From Rhodobacteraceae bacterium QY30 (GTDB lineage: Bacteria > Pseudomonadota > Alphaproteobacteria > Rhodobacterales > Rhodobacteraceae): a DNA stretch of 64,000 nucleotides. Of this stretch, positions 56,503-64,000 are shown piece after piece. The position numbers were made by a program, and so were the translations under genes. The first letter of the stretch is position 1. Every line of letters starts with the position of its first letter. The stretch spans positions 1,348,501-1,412,500 of the forward strand of contig CP023454.1 in assembly GCA_002356635.1 (NCBI GenBank), in the 5' to 3' direction. The notes under the pieces are model-generated. The model saw only the letters and a program-made list of their open reading frames with translations, was not told the DNA's origin and ran no database searches.

Positions 56503-57126
56503 TCAATGGCCGATGATCAACAACATCCCCAGCGCGCCCATGGCAATGGCACAACTGCGGTCGATCCAGAACTGGGCCGCAAAATACCGTGAACGGATCG
56601 GCGCTGTCGACAGCAGAACCGCGACCAGCGCATACCAGAACAACTCGGTCACCAGGCAAAGGCCGTAGATCTGCGCCTGATCGCCGGGTGTCAGCGGGCG
56701 GGGAAAGACCGACAGGATCAGCGTCGCGTAGAACAGCGCCGGCTTCGGATTCGACAGGTTGAGCGTGATGCCCCCCAGAAACCCCCTCAGCGCCCCGCGC
56801 GACGGACCCTTTGCCGCCTGGCCCAAAGGCTCGGTCGCGGCCTGCCAGAGGCCCCAGGCGAACCACAGCAGGTAAAGGCCGCCGAAGACCTTCATGGCCG
56901 TGAATAGCAGTGGATTGAGGCGAAACACGATGGCCAGCCCCAGAAGCGCCACCAGACACCAGAGCGAGGCCCCCGTCGCCAGACCCAGCGCATAAGGCAA
57001 GGCGCGTTCGCGGCCATGCGCGGCAGCCGCCTGCGCCGTGGCGATGATGGCCGGCCCGGGCGACAGGATTGCCAGGGACAGCGCCGGAACCAGGGTCAGG
57101 ACTTCGGAAAGGGCAATTCCGCTCAT
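56503..57126 (-). CDS. LysE/RhtB-family exporter
   Basis: The 207-residue inner-membrane protein has about six helices and the family start [13 protein letters not shown]. The segment [18 protein letters not shown] is also typical. LysE/RhtB proteins export amino acids or their derivatives. Substrate is unknown. It is followed by gpt on the same strand. Confidence 0.9.
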   Translation of the reverse strand: MSGIALSEVLTLVPALSLAILSPGPAIIATAQAAAAHGRERALPYALGLATGASLWCLVALLGLAIVFRLNPLLFTAMKVFGGLYLLWFAWGLWQAATEPLGQAAKGPSRGALRGFLGGITLNLSNPKPALFYATLILSVFPRPLTPGDQAQIYGLCLVTELFWYALVAVLLSTAPIRSRYFAAQFWIDRSCAIAMGALGMLLIIGH

Positions 57127-57181
57127 CGCACCCCGCTGCGAGGCGCGCCGGACAGGCCGGGCCGCCGGTTGGCAGAGGCGA

Positions 57182-58009
57182 TCATTCCTTGCCGTTGCGG
57201 CCCGTCACCACGTCGATGTCGGGCGCATCGACCGCCTTCATGCCGACGACGTGATAGCCCGCATCCACGTGATGCACCTCACCCGTGACACCCGAGCCGA
57301 GGTCCGACAGCAGATACAGCGCGGACTTGCCGACCTCGTCCTGGCTGACGTTGCGGCGCAGGGGGGAATTCAGCTCGTTCCATTTCAGGATATAGCGAAA
57401 ATCGCCGATGCCGCTGGCGGCCAGCGTCTTGATCGGCCCGGCCGAGATGGCGTTGCAGCGGATGCCGTCCTTGCCCAGATCCTCGGCAATGTAGCGCACC
57501 GAAGCTTCAAGCGCCGCCTTGGCAACGCCCATGACGTTGTAATGCGGCATGACGCGTTCGGCGCCGTAATAGGTCAGCGTCAGCAGGCTGCCGCCCGATT
57601 CCATCATCGCGGCGGCGCGCCGGCAGACGGCGGTGAAGGAATAGACCGAGATGTCCATCGTCATGCGGAAATTCTCGATCGAGGTTTCGACATAGCGGCC
57701 GCGCAGTTCGTTCTTGTCCGAAAAACCGATGGCATGCACCAGGAAGTCGAGCTTGCCCCAGACCTGCTGGAGGTGCGCGAACAGCGCATCGAGCGAGGCT
57801 TCGTCCGACACATCGCAATCGACGATCTGGGTCACCCCCAGTTCGGCCGCCAGGGGCTGGACGCGTTTCTTCAGTGCATCGCCCTGATAGGAAAACGCCA
57901 TCTCGGCGCCCTGCGCGGCAAGGGCCTTCGCGATGCCCCAGGCAATCGATTTGTCGTTCGCAAGGCCCATGATAAGCCCGCGCTTGCCCGCCATCAAATT
58001 GGTTGCCAT
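57182..58009 (-). CDS. fabI: Enoyl-[acyl-carrier-protein] reductase (NADH)
   Basis: The 275-residue short-chain reductase finishes each cycle of fatty-acid elongation. Diagnostic segments are [13 protein letters not shown], the catalytic Y-N-V-M-G-V-A-K (Tyr-x6-Lys) and [11 protein letters not shown]. Start chosen at [10 protein letters not shown]. It diverges from pdxH. FabI is the target of triclosan and isoniazid-type inhibitors; nothing here indicates resistance. Confidence 0.95.
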   Translation of the reverse strand: MATNLMAGKRGLIMGLANDKSIAWGIAKALAAQGAEMAFSYQGDALKKRVQPLAAELGVTQIVDCDVSDEASLDALFAHLQQVWGKLDFLVHAIGFSDKNELRGRYVETSIENFRMTMDISVYSFTAVCRRAAAMMESGGSLLTLTYYGAERVMPHYNVMGVAKAALEASVRYIAEDLGKDGIRCNAISAGPIKTLAASGIGDFRYILKWNELNSPLRRNVSQDEVGKSALYLLSDLGSGVTGEVHHVDAGYHVVGMKAVDAPDIDVVTGRNGKE

Positions 58010-58062
58010 ATCTGTCCCCACGCCCGTTCTGGATCGGTCCGAGGCACAGCTTTAGGCGATGT

Positions 58063-58095
58063 GACCCGGGGCTTCAAGAGTTTGCCCCCCGGGTC
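58063..58095. promoter_or_regulatory. Inverted repeat between divergent fabI and pdxH
   Basis: Perfect 9-bp arms GACCCGGGG (58063-58071) and CCCCGGGTC (58087-58095) are separated by 15 bases. It is in the divergent promoter region and could be an operator or a simple GC hairpin. Confidence 0.35.
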
Positions 58096-58176
58096 GGGCG
58101 GATCCGCGGGGTACACAACCCGAAGGTGCATCCCTCGCTGTGTGGGCTGCCAGAAGTCGAAAGCCAGGAGAGCCAG

Positions 58177-58800
58177 ATGTCGGACCGCAGCGGGATATTC
58201 GAAGGCAACGATCCGTTCGAGATCGCGCGCCGCTGGCTGGCCGAGGCGACGGCCGAAGAACCCAATGATCCGAACGCGATTGCGCTGGCCACGGTGGACC
58301 CTGACGGGCTGCCGAATGTCCGCATGGTGCTTTTGAAGGATATCGAGGGGAACCAGCCGGACCGGGGTGGGGCTTTTGTGTTCTACACGAACTATGGCTC
58401 GGCCAAGGGAACCGAGATTTCCGCATCGGGCAAAGCGGCCTTCGTCATGCACTGGAAATCCCTGCGCCGCCAGATCCGGGTGCGCGGTCTGGTCACGCGG
58501 GAGGAGGGTCCGCAGGCGGATGCCTATTACGCGTCCCGTTCGCTGCAAAGTCGCCTGGGGGCCTGGGCGTCGGACCAGTCGCGCCCGCTGGAATCGCGCG
58601 CCGCGCTGATGGCGCGGGTGGCGCGGATGACGGTCACGCATGGCCCCAGTCCGATGCGGCCGCCGCATTGGGGCGGGTTCCGCATCGAGCCGCTGGAGAT
58701 CGAGTTCTGGGCGGACGGAGCGTTTCGACTGCATGATCGTTTCCGCTGGAAGCGCGAAACCGTCAAGGATGAGTGGACAATCGCGCGACTCAACCCCTGA
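58177..58800 (+). CDS. pdxH: Pyridoxamine 5'-phosphate oxidase
   Basis: The 207-residue FMN enzyme makes pyridoxal phosphate, the cofactor of HemA and the two aminotransferases in this window. Recognisable blocks are [26 protein letters not shown]-x-S-x-K-G and the C-terminal R-L-H-D-R-F. Start chosen at ATG 58177, behind AGGAG. Confidence 0.93.
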   Translation: MSDRSGIFEGNDPFEIARRWLAEATAEEPNDPNAIALATVDPDGLPNVRMVLLKDIEGNQPDRGGAFVFYTNYGSAKGTEISASGKAAFVMHWKSLRRQIRVRGLVTREEGPQADAYYASRSLQSRLGAWASDQSRPLESRAALMARVARMTVTHGPSPMRPPHWGGFRIEPLEIEFWADGAFRLHDRFRWKRETVKDEWTIARLNP

Positions 58801-58908
58801 GAGTATTCGCGCTGGCATTCACTTTGCGAAATTGTGTCGAAGAGACTTGAAATCCGCCGCCTTGAGTGAGAGTCCTCTGGTTGCGAACAGCAACAGGAAG
58901 CAATCCGC

Positions 58909-59439
58909 ATGGCGCAGGACAACCAGAACCGGCACGAAGTCACAGGCCGGGTCAAATGGTTTGATCCCGGAAAGGGGTTCGGCTTCATCATTGCGGATGA
59001 AGGCGGAAGCGACATCCTGCTTCATGCCAATGTCCTTCGGAATTTTGGCCAGGGCTCCGTGGCGGACAACGCCCGGATCGTGGTGCTGGTCCAGCGGACC
59101 GAGCGCGGCTTCCAGGCGGTCGAGGTTCTGGAAATTCAGCCGCCGGAGAACGAACTGGCGGGCCTGCCCGACGACATGCTGCACGACCTGTCCGAGATCC
59201 AGTCCCTGCCGCTGGAGCCCGCGCGGGTGAAGTGGTTCGACAAGGTGAAGGGCTTTGGCTTTGCCAACGTCTTTTCCCTGCCCGAGGACGTCTTCATCCA
59301 CATCGAGGTGCTGCGCCGGTCGGGCTTTGCCGATCTTCAGGCCGGTGAGGCCGTGGCGCTGCGCGTGGTCGAAGGAAAACGGGGCCGCATGGCCGCCCAG
59401 GTCATGTCCTGGGAGGCGGCGCTGCGCGACCGCAAATGA
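58909..59439 (+). CDS. Cold-shock protein with two CSD domains
   Basis: The 176-residue protein has two cold-shock domains (about 10-75 and 105-170). Both carry RNP1 (K-G-F-G-F) and an RNP2-like segment (I-L-L-H-A; V-F-I-H-I). A short acidic linker joins them. Two-domain CSD proteins are typical of alphaproteobacteria and bind RNA or single-stranded DNA. The stop overlaps the DUF192 gene (ATGA). The 108-base upstream region holds a likely promoter and AGGAAG before the start. Confidence 0.9.
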   Translation: MAQDNQNRHEVTGRVKWFDPGKGFGFIIADEGGSDILLHANVLRNFGQGSVADNARIVVLVQRTERGFQAVEVLEIQPPENELAGLPDDMLHDLSEIQSLPLEPARVKWFDKVKGFGFANVFSLPEDVFIHIEVLRRSGFADLQAGEAVALRVVEGKRGRMAAQVMSWEAALRDRK

Positions 59440-59912
59440 CCGCGTCCCGGCCCATGGTTCTGGCCGCGGCGCTGGGACTTGTGTCGGCAATGCCGGGAAT
59501 GGCCGAATGCCTGCCCGAAAGGGCCGAACTGCGGTGGCCGGGGGGTGGCGCGCGGTTCAACGTCGAAATCGCCGACACCGCCGAGGAACGCGCGCGCGGC
59601 CTGATGTTTCGCGAGACGATGCCCGTGGGCGCCGGAATGCTGTTCGTCTATGACCGGCCGCAACGGGTGGCCTTCTGGATGAAGAACACGCTGATCCCGC
59701 TCGACATGCTGTTTCTGGACGAAGAGGGCAGGGTGCGCCGCATCGCACGGGACGCGCGGCCCGGAGATGAGACACAGATTCCCGGCGGCGACGGCATCCG
59801 TCTTGTCCTTGAGATCAACGGCGGTCTGGCTGCGCGGCTGGGAATCCCCGAGGGCGCGACACTGATGCATCCGGCCGTCGATCCCGATCGGGCGGCCTTG
59901 CCCTGCCGGTAG
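59436..59912 (+). CDS. Secreted DUF192-family protein
   Basis: The 158-residue protein has a signal peptide (about 1-24) and a DUF192 domain, recognisable from E-R-A-R-G-L-M-F-R, the [13 protein letters not shown] segment and G-D. The function is unknown. It is co-translated with the cold-shock protein through an ATGA overlap, a pairing seen in other Rhodobacteraceae. Confidence 0.86.
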   Translation: MTASRPMVLAAALGLVSAMPGMAECLPERAELRWPGGGARFNVEIADTAEERARGLMFRETMPVGAGMLFVYDRPQRVAFWMKNTLIPLDMLFLDEEGRVRRIARDARPGDETQIPGGDGIRLVLEINGGLAARLGIPEGATLMHPAVDPDRAALPCR

Positions 59913-59966
59913 GCGTCGCACTGAAAGGCTTCCCCTTTCGACGGCGACAGGATAAGGACGGCGTGT

Positions 59967-60043
59967 CGGGGCGTAGCGCAGCCTGGTAGCGCGACGGTTT
60001 TGGGTACCGTAGGCCGGAAGTTCGAATCTTCTCGCCCCGACCA
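59967..60043 (+). tRNA. tRNA-Pro (anticodon UGG)
   Basis: The 77-base cloverleaf has acceptor stem CGGGGCG / CGCCCCG, D-loop AGCCTGGTA, anticodon stem ACGGT / ACCGT with loop TTTGGGT (anticodon TGG), T-loop TTCGAAT and an encoded 3' CCA after discriminator A. Confidence 0.95.
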
Positions 60044-60236
60044 TCTTTCACGATCCTTTCGCCTTTCGCCTTTGACCGACGCCCGACCGGCGGCGCTGTC
60101 GCATCCATCCATTGATGTGCAGCAGATGCATTTTCAGCCTGCTCGATCCGCACGCGCCCGATTCTCGGCCAGGTGAAACGCGGCCCGGCGCGTACCGCGA
60201 TTTTGCGCGCCCGTGGGACGGGTGGACTGAGATTTT

Positions 60237-60294
60237 TTTCCCACAGTGACGCGGGCAAGTTTTGCCCCGGGACTTATCGACAGGCTGTGGGAAA
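60237..60294. promoter_or_regulatory. Inverted TTTCCCACAG repeats (DnaA-box-like)
   Basis: TTTCCCACAG (60237-60246) and its exact complement CTGTGGGAAA (60285-60294) flank TTATCGACA. All three are one or two bases from the DnaA box TTATCCACA. They may be DnaA sites or simply a hairpin. Confidence 0.35.
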
Positions 60295-60448
60295 CTTCGG
60301 ACGCCGACGCAGCCCGCCAAGGCAATATGGCCGGTTTTAAGAGTATTTTCACAAACGCTGGCTGGGGACAGTTTGCGCAGGAATCGTCGCCGACCGGACC
60401 GGCCGCATCGTCAAGCTTTTTCGCATCGTTTTCGGGACGAAAATTCGG

Positions 60449-60514
60449 TTGACCTTGCCCCGTCGCTCACGCCAATTAGTGCGCGCTGACCGACCGCAAC
60501 ACTATATGTAGTGT
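60449..60514 (+). promoter_or_regulatory. nrdJ promoter with tandem NrdR boxes
   Basis: TTGACC (60449-60454) and CAATTA (60473-60478) are a possible -35/-10. ACACTATATGTAGTGT (60499-60514) is a near-perfect NrdR box. A weaker box, TCACGCCAATTAGTGC, lies at 60467-60482, exactly 16 bp before it and overlapping the -10. That spacing is the one seen in NrdR-controlled promoters. Confidence 0.75.
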
Positions 60515-60633
60515 GGGCCGGCCGGAACGGCGGCAGGTGGTCCGAACCAGGTCCAGCCGCCGGGACAGCATCAAAAAGCGCGGCAGAACGGGGCCTGAAA
60601 CCTTGCCGCATCGATATGGGAAATGGGGCAAGA

Positions 60634-63600
60634 ATGAAGATCGAGCGCAAGTTCACCACGGCCGGGGCCGATGCCTATGCGGACCTGGAATTCACCACCA
60701 CCGCCTCCGAGATCCGCAATCCGGACGGCACGGTCGTGTTCCGGAACGAAGCGATCGAGGTGCCCGCGGGCTGGAGCCAGGTGGCGGCCGATGTGCTTGC
60801 GCAAAAATACTTCCGCAAGGCCGGCGTTCCCGCCCGCCTGACCCGTGTGCGCGAAAAGGGCGTGCCGGATTTCCTGTGGCGCGCGATCCCCGATGAAGAC
60901 CAGCTGGCCAAGCTGCCGGAGGCCGAGCGCTTCGTGGGCGAGACCTCGGCCAAGCAGGTCTTTGACCGTCTGGCGGGCGCTTGGGCCTATTGGGGCTGGA
61001 AGGGCGGCTATTTCACCACGGAAGACGACGCCCGCGCCTATTTCGATGAAATGCGCTACACGCTGGCCGCGCAGATGGGTGCCCCGAACAGCCCGCAGTG
61101 GTTCAACACCGGCCTGCACTGGGCCTATGGCATCGACGGCCCGAGCCAGGGGCATTTCTACGTCGACTACAAGACCGGCAAGCTGGTGAAATCCGACAGC
61201 GCCTATGAACACCCGCAGCCCCATGCCTGCTTCATCCAGTCGGTCTCCGACGACCTGGTGAACGAGGGCGGGATCATGGACCTGTGGGTCCGCGAGGCGC
61301 GGCTGTTCAAGTACGGCTCGGGCACCGGCACCAACTTCTCGTCCCTGCGCGGCGAGGGCGAGAAGCTGTCGGGCGGCGGCAAGTCCTCGGGGCTGATGGG
61401 CTTTTTGAAGATCGGTGACCGCGCTGCGGGAGCGATCAAGTCGGGCGGAACCACGCGCCGGGCCGCCAAGATGGTGATCTGCGACATGGATCACCCCGAC
61501 ATCGAAGCCTTCATCGACTGGAAGGTGATCGAGGAACAGAAGGTCGCCGCGCTGGTGGCCGGTTCGAAGATGCACGAACGCCAGCTGAACGAGATTTTCG
61601 CCGCCATCCGCCAGTGGGACGGATCGTCCGAGGATGCCGTCGATCCGTCGCGGAACGACAGCCTGAAAGCCGCGATCCGCGCCGCGAAAAAGGTTTCCAT
61701 TCCAGAAACTTACGTCAAGCGGGTTCTAGACTACGCGAAGCAGGGCTTCGACTCGATCGAATTTCCGACCTATGACACCGACTGGGACAGCGAAGCCTAT
61801 GCGTCCGTGTCCGGGCAAAACTCCAACAACTCGGTCCGCGTGACAGATGCCTTCCTGCGCGCCGTGCGCGAAGACAAGCCCTGGGAGCTGATCCGCCGCA
61901 CCGATGGCAAGGTCGCCAAGACCGTCTCCGCACGCGAGCTGTGGGCCAAGATCGGCCACGCCGCCTGGGCCTGCGCCGATCCCGGCATCCAGTTCCACGA
62001 CACGGTGAACGCCTGGCATACCTGCCCGGAAGACGGCCAGATCCGCGGGTCGAACCCCTGTTCGGAATACATGTTCCTCGATGACACAGCCTGCAATCTG
62101 GCCTCGATGAACCTGCTGACGTTCTACAAGAACGGCAAGTTCGACGCCGAAGCCTATGTCCACGCTAGCCGGATCTGGACCGTCACGCTGGAAATCTCGG
62201 TGATGATGGCGCAATTCCCGTCCAAGGAAATCGCACAGCGGTCCTATGACTACCGCACGCTGGGCCTGGGCTATGCCAACATCGGCGGCCTTCTCATGAA
62301 CATGGGCCTCGGCTACGACAGCCCCGAAGGCCGGGCGCTCTGCGGCGCGCTGACCGCGATCATGACGGGTGTGTCGTATGCGACCTCGGCCGAAATGGCG
62401 GGTGAGCTTGGCGCCTTCCCGGGGTATGCCCGGAACGCCAGCCACATGCTGCGGGTGATCCGCAACCACCGCAACGCCGCCTATGGCCGCGCTGATGGCT
62501 ACGAAGGGCTGGATGTGCGCCCCGTGCCGCTGGATCACGCGAACTGCCCGGATCAAACCCTTGTCGCCCTTGCGATTTCCGCCTGGGACGAGGCGCTGGC
62601 GCTGGGGGAAAAGCATGGCTACCGCAACGCGCAGGCGACGGTGATTGCGCCCACCGGCACGATCGGGCTGGTCATGGACTGCGACACCACCGGGATCGAG
62701 CCGGACTTCGCGCTGGTGAAGTTCAAGAAGCTGGCCGGCGGCGGTTACTTCAAGATCATCAACCGGTCCGTCCCGGCGGCGCTGGAAAAGCTGGGCTATG
62801 GCAGCGCGCAGATCGAAGAGATCATCGCCTATGCCGTCGGCCACGCAAGCCTGGGCAACTGCCCCGGCATCAACCACACCGCGCTGATCGGCCACGGCTT
62901 TGGCGTTCGCGAACTGGAAAAGATCGAAGCGGCGCTGCCCACGGCCTTCGACATCCGTTTCGTCTTCAACCAGTGGACCCTGGGCGAAGAATTCTGCACC
63001 GGCACCTTGGGTATCCCGGCCGACAAGCTGAACGACCCGACCTTCGATCTGCTGCGCCACCTCGGCTTCACCCGGGCCCAGATCGACGCTGCCAACGACC
63101 ACGTCTGCGGCCTGATGACGCTGGAAGGCGCGCCGTTCCTGAAGCCCGAACACCTGTCGGTCTTCGATTGCGCCAATGCCTGCGGCAAGACCGGCAAGCG
63201 CTACCTTTCGGTCAACAGCCACATCACCATGATGGCGGCGGCGCAGTCCTTCATTTCGGGCGCCATTTCCAAGACGATCAACATGCCGAACTCGGCCACG
63301 ATCGAGGAAACGCTGGCGGCTTACGAACTGTCCTGGAGCCTGGGGATCAAGGCCAATGCGCTGTACCGTGACGGATCGAAGCTGAGCCAGCCCCTGGCCT
63401 CGGCCCTGATCGAGGATGACGAGGCGGCCGAAGAAATCCTCGCCACCGGCACCCCGCAGGCCAAGGCGCAAGTCATTGCCGAAAAGATCATCGAGAAGGT
63501 GATCGTCAAGGAAATCGTCCGCAGCCACCGCGAAAAGCTGCCGGAACGCCGCAAGGGCTATACCCAGAAGGCGGTCATCGGCGGCCACAAGGTCTACCTG

Positions 63601-64000
63601 CGCACCGGGGAATACAAGGACGGCGCACTGGGCGAGATCTTCATCGACATGCACAAGGAAGGCGCGGGCTTCCGGGCGATGATGAACAACTTCGCCATCG
63701 CCGTGTCGATGGGTCTGCAATACGGCGTGCCGCTGGAGGAATTCGTCGACGCCTTCACCTTCACCAAGTTCGAACCGGCGGGGATGGTGCAGGGCAACGA
63801 CTCGATCAAGTCGGCGACCTCGATCCTCGACTACATCTTCCGCGAACTGGCCGTCAGCTACCTGGACCGCACCGATCTGGCCCATGTGGCCCCGAAAGGC
63901 GCCAGCTTCGACGATCTGGGTGGCGGGGCCGAGGAAGGCCGGTCGAATGTCACCGAAGTCTCGGAGTCGGCGGCGTCGAAATCGCTTGAGGTCCTGAAGC
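60634..64000 (+). CDS. nrdJ: Adenosylcobalamin-dependent (class II) ribonucleotide reductase, 3' truncated by window
   Basis: At least 1122 codons are open from ATG 60634 to the window end. The enzyme reduces ribonucleotides using a B12-generated radical, so it works with or without oxygen. The catalytic segment G-S-N-P-C-S-E-Y and Cys in N-P-C form the radical site. A C-x-x-C-type tail is expected beyond the window. Further segments are P-T-G-T-I-G-L and P-Q-W-F-N-T-G. Length and sequence match the long alphaproteobacterial NrdJ (about 1200 residues). Confidence 0.94.
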   Translation, partial: MKIERKFTTAGADAYADLEFTTTASEIRNPDGTVVFRNEAIEVPAGWSQVAADVLAQKYFRKAGVPARLTRVREKGVPDFLWRAIPDEDQLAKLPEAERFVGETSAKQVFDRLAGAWAYWGWKGGYFTTEDDARAYFDEMRYTLAAQMGAPNSPQWFNTGLHWAYGIDGPSQGHFYVDYKTGKLVKSDSAYEHPQPHACFIQSVSDDLVNEGGIMDLWVREARLFKYGSGTGTNFSSLRGEGEKLSGGGKSSGLMGFLKIGDRAAGAIKSGGTTRRAAKMVICDMDHPDIEAFIDWKVIEEQKVAALVAGSKMHERQLNEIFAAIRQWDGSSEDAVDPSRNDSLKAAIRAAKKVSIPETYVKRVLDYAKQGFDSIEFPTYDTDWDSEAYASVSGQNSNNSVRVTDAFLRAVREDKPWELIRRTDGKVAKTVSARELWAKIGHAAWACADPGIQFHDTVNAWHTCPEDGQIRGSNPCSEYMFLDDTACNLASMNLLTFYKNGKFDAEAYVHASRIWTVTLEISVMMAQFPSKEIAQRSYDYRTLGLGYANIGGLLMNMGLGYDSPEGRALCGALTAIMTGVSYATSAEMAGELGAFPGYARNASHMLRVIRNHRNAAYGRADGYEGLDVRPVPLDHANCPDQTLVALAISAWDEALALGEKHGYRNAQATVIAPTGTIGLVMDCDTTGIEPDFALVKFKKLAGGGYFKIINRSVPAALEKLGYGSAQIEEIIAYAVGHASLGNCPGINHTALIGHGFGVRELEKIEAALPTAFDIRFVFNQWTLGEEFCTGTLGIPADKLNDPTFDLLRHLGFTRAQIDAANDHVCGLMTLEGAPFLKPEHLSVFDCANACGKTGKRYLSVNSHITMMAAAQSFISGAISKTINMPNSATIEETLAAYELSWSLGIKANALYRDGSKLSQPLASALIEDDEAAEEILATGTPQAKAQVIAEKIIEKVIVKEIVRSHREKLPERRKGYTQKAVIGGHKVYLRTGEYKDGALGEIFIDMHKEGAGFRAMMNNFAIAVSMGLQYGVPLEEFVDAFTFTKFEPAGMVQGNDSIKSATSILDYIFRELAVSYLDRTDLAHVAPKGASFDDLGGGAEEGRSNVTEVSESAASKSLEVLK

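Larger units (their letters stand above)
60044..60633 (+). other. 590-base gene-free leader region of nrdJ
   Basis: I see no credible gene here. It contains a T tract and CCCACAG inverted repeats (60237-60294), a possible promoter and paired NrdR boxes (60449-60514), then about 120 bases to the nrdJ start. No B12-box (GCCACTG-like) was found, so a cobalamin riboswitch is not supported. Confidence 0.6.

Noticed and set aside
60044-60633. Cobalamin riboswitch before nrdJ
   Set aside because: B12-dependent enzymes often have one, but I found no B12-box-like sequence in the leader. A covariance-model search would settle it.
61726-63885. 719-codon open frame antisense to nrdJ
   Set aside because: Shadow of the class II ribonucleotide reductase, which reads through on the plus strand with conserved motifs.
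1-64000. CRISPR array, insertion sequence, prophage or integron
   Set aside because: I saw no regularly spaced repeats, transposase, integrase, phage gene or attachment duplication anywhere in the window.

Overview
The window is a chromosomal segment of a high-GC alphaproteobacterium, most likely of the Rhodobacteraceae (Paracoccus/Rhodobacter group). The support is 5-aminolevulinate synthase HemA in place of the C5 pathway, an FnrL-type site at hemA, an alphaproteobacterial LexA box (GTTC-N7-GTTC) at uvrA, a class II (B12) ribonucleotide reductase, and a RodZ-like/IspG/HemA/AmiC/PBP1A/PrfB gene order. The species is not identified. I see no insertion sequence, prophage, CRISPR array or plasmid function.

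Layout. Positions 1-13.4 kb are a catabolic, accessory-looking block: the end of an acyl-CoA dehydrogenase, an NDP-forming CoA ligase and a CaiD-like enoyl-CoA hydratase (carnitine/crotonobetaine-type chemistry), a choline-sulfatase (betC) on the other strand, a CocE-type serine hydrolase, a complete Tat-exported peptide/nickel-type ABC importer and an M20 dipeptidase. Inverted copies of a dispersed GC-hairpin/GATATTTG element punctuate it. Positions 13.4-29 kb are core: heme and isoprenoid synthesis, a DsbA-like thiol oxidoreductase, peptidoglycan genes (amiC, PBP1A, M23 peptidase with a bactofilin) and prfB. Positions 29-39 kb hold an AsmA-like/queA/membrane protein/MFS run, lipoamide dehydrogenase and a rhodanese. 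Positions 39-50 kb hold uvrA, small envelope proteins, mmsA with a divergent LysR regulator, coaD, two tandem GAPDH paralogues and a divergent HxlR/quinone-oxidoreductase pair. Positions 50-64 kb hold trpE with a PpiD-like chaperone, gpt, fabI, pdxH, a double cold-shock-domain protein, tRNA-Pro(UGG) and the first 1122 codons of nrdJ, which runs off the window.

The most informative content beyond the genes is regulatory. Sites matching known signatures sit where expected: FnrL at hemA, LexA at uvrA, paired NrdR boxes at nrdJ, LacI-type central-carbon operators at both gap genes and an ATTC-N8-GAAT sulfide-repressor-type operator inside the rhodanese promoter. A Shine-Dalgarno-sequestering hairpin precedes a DUF2892 gene. 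The two GAPDH paralogues differ at the residue that sets NAD versus NADP preference. I did not find a clearly new multi-gene system. The best candidates for new biology are the quaternary-amine/ester/ABC transporter block and the small-leader regulatory elements.
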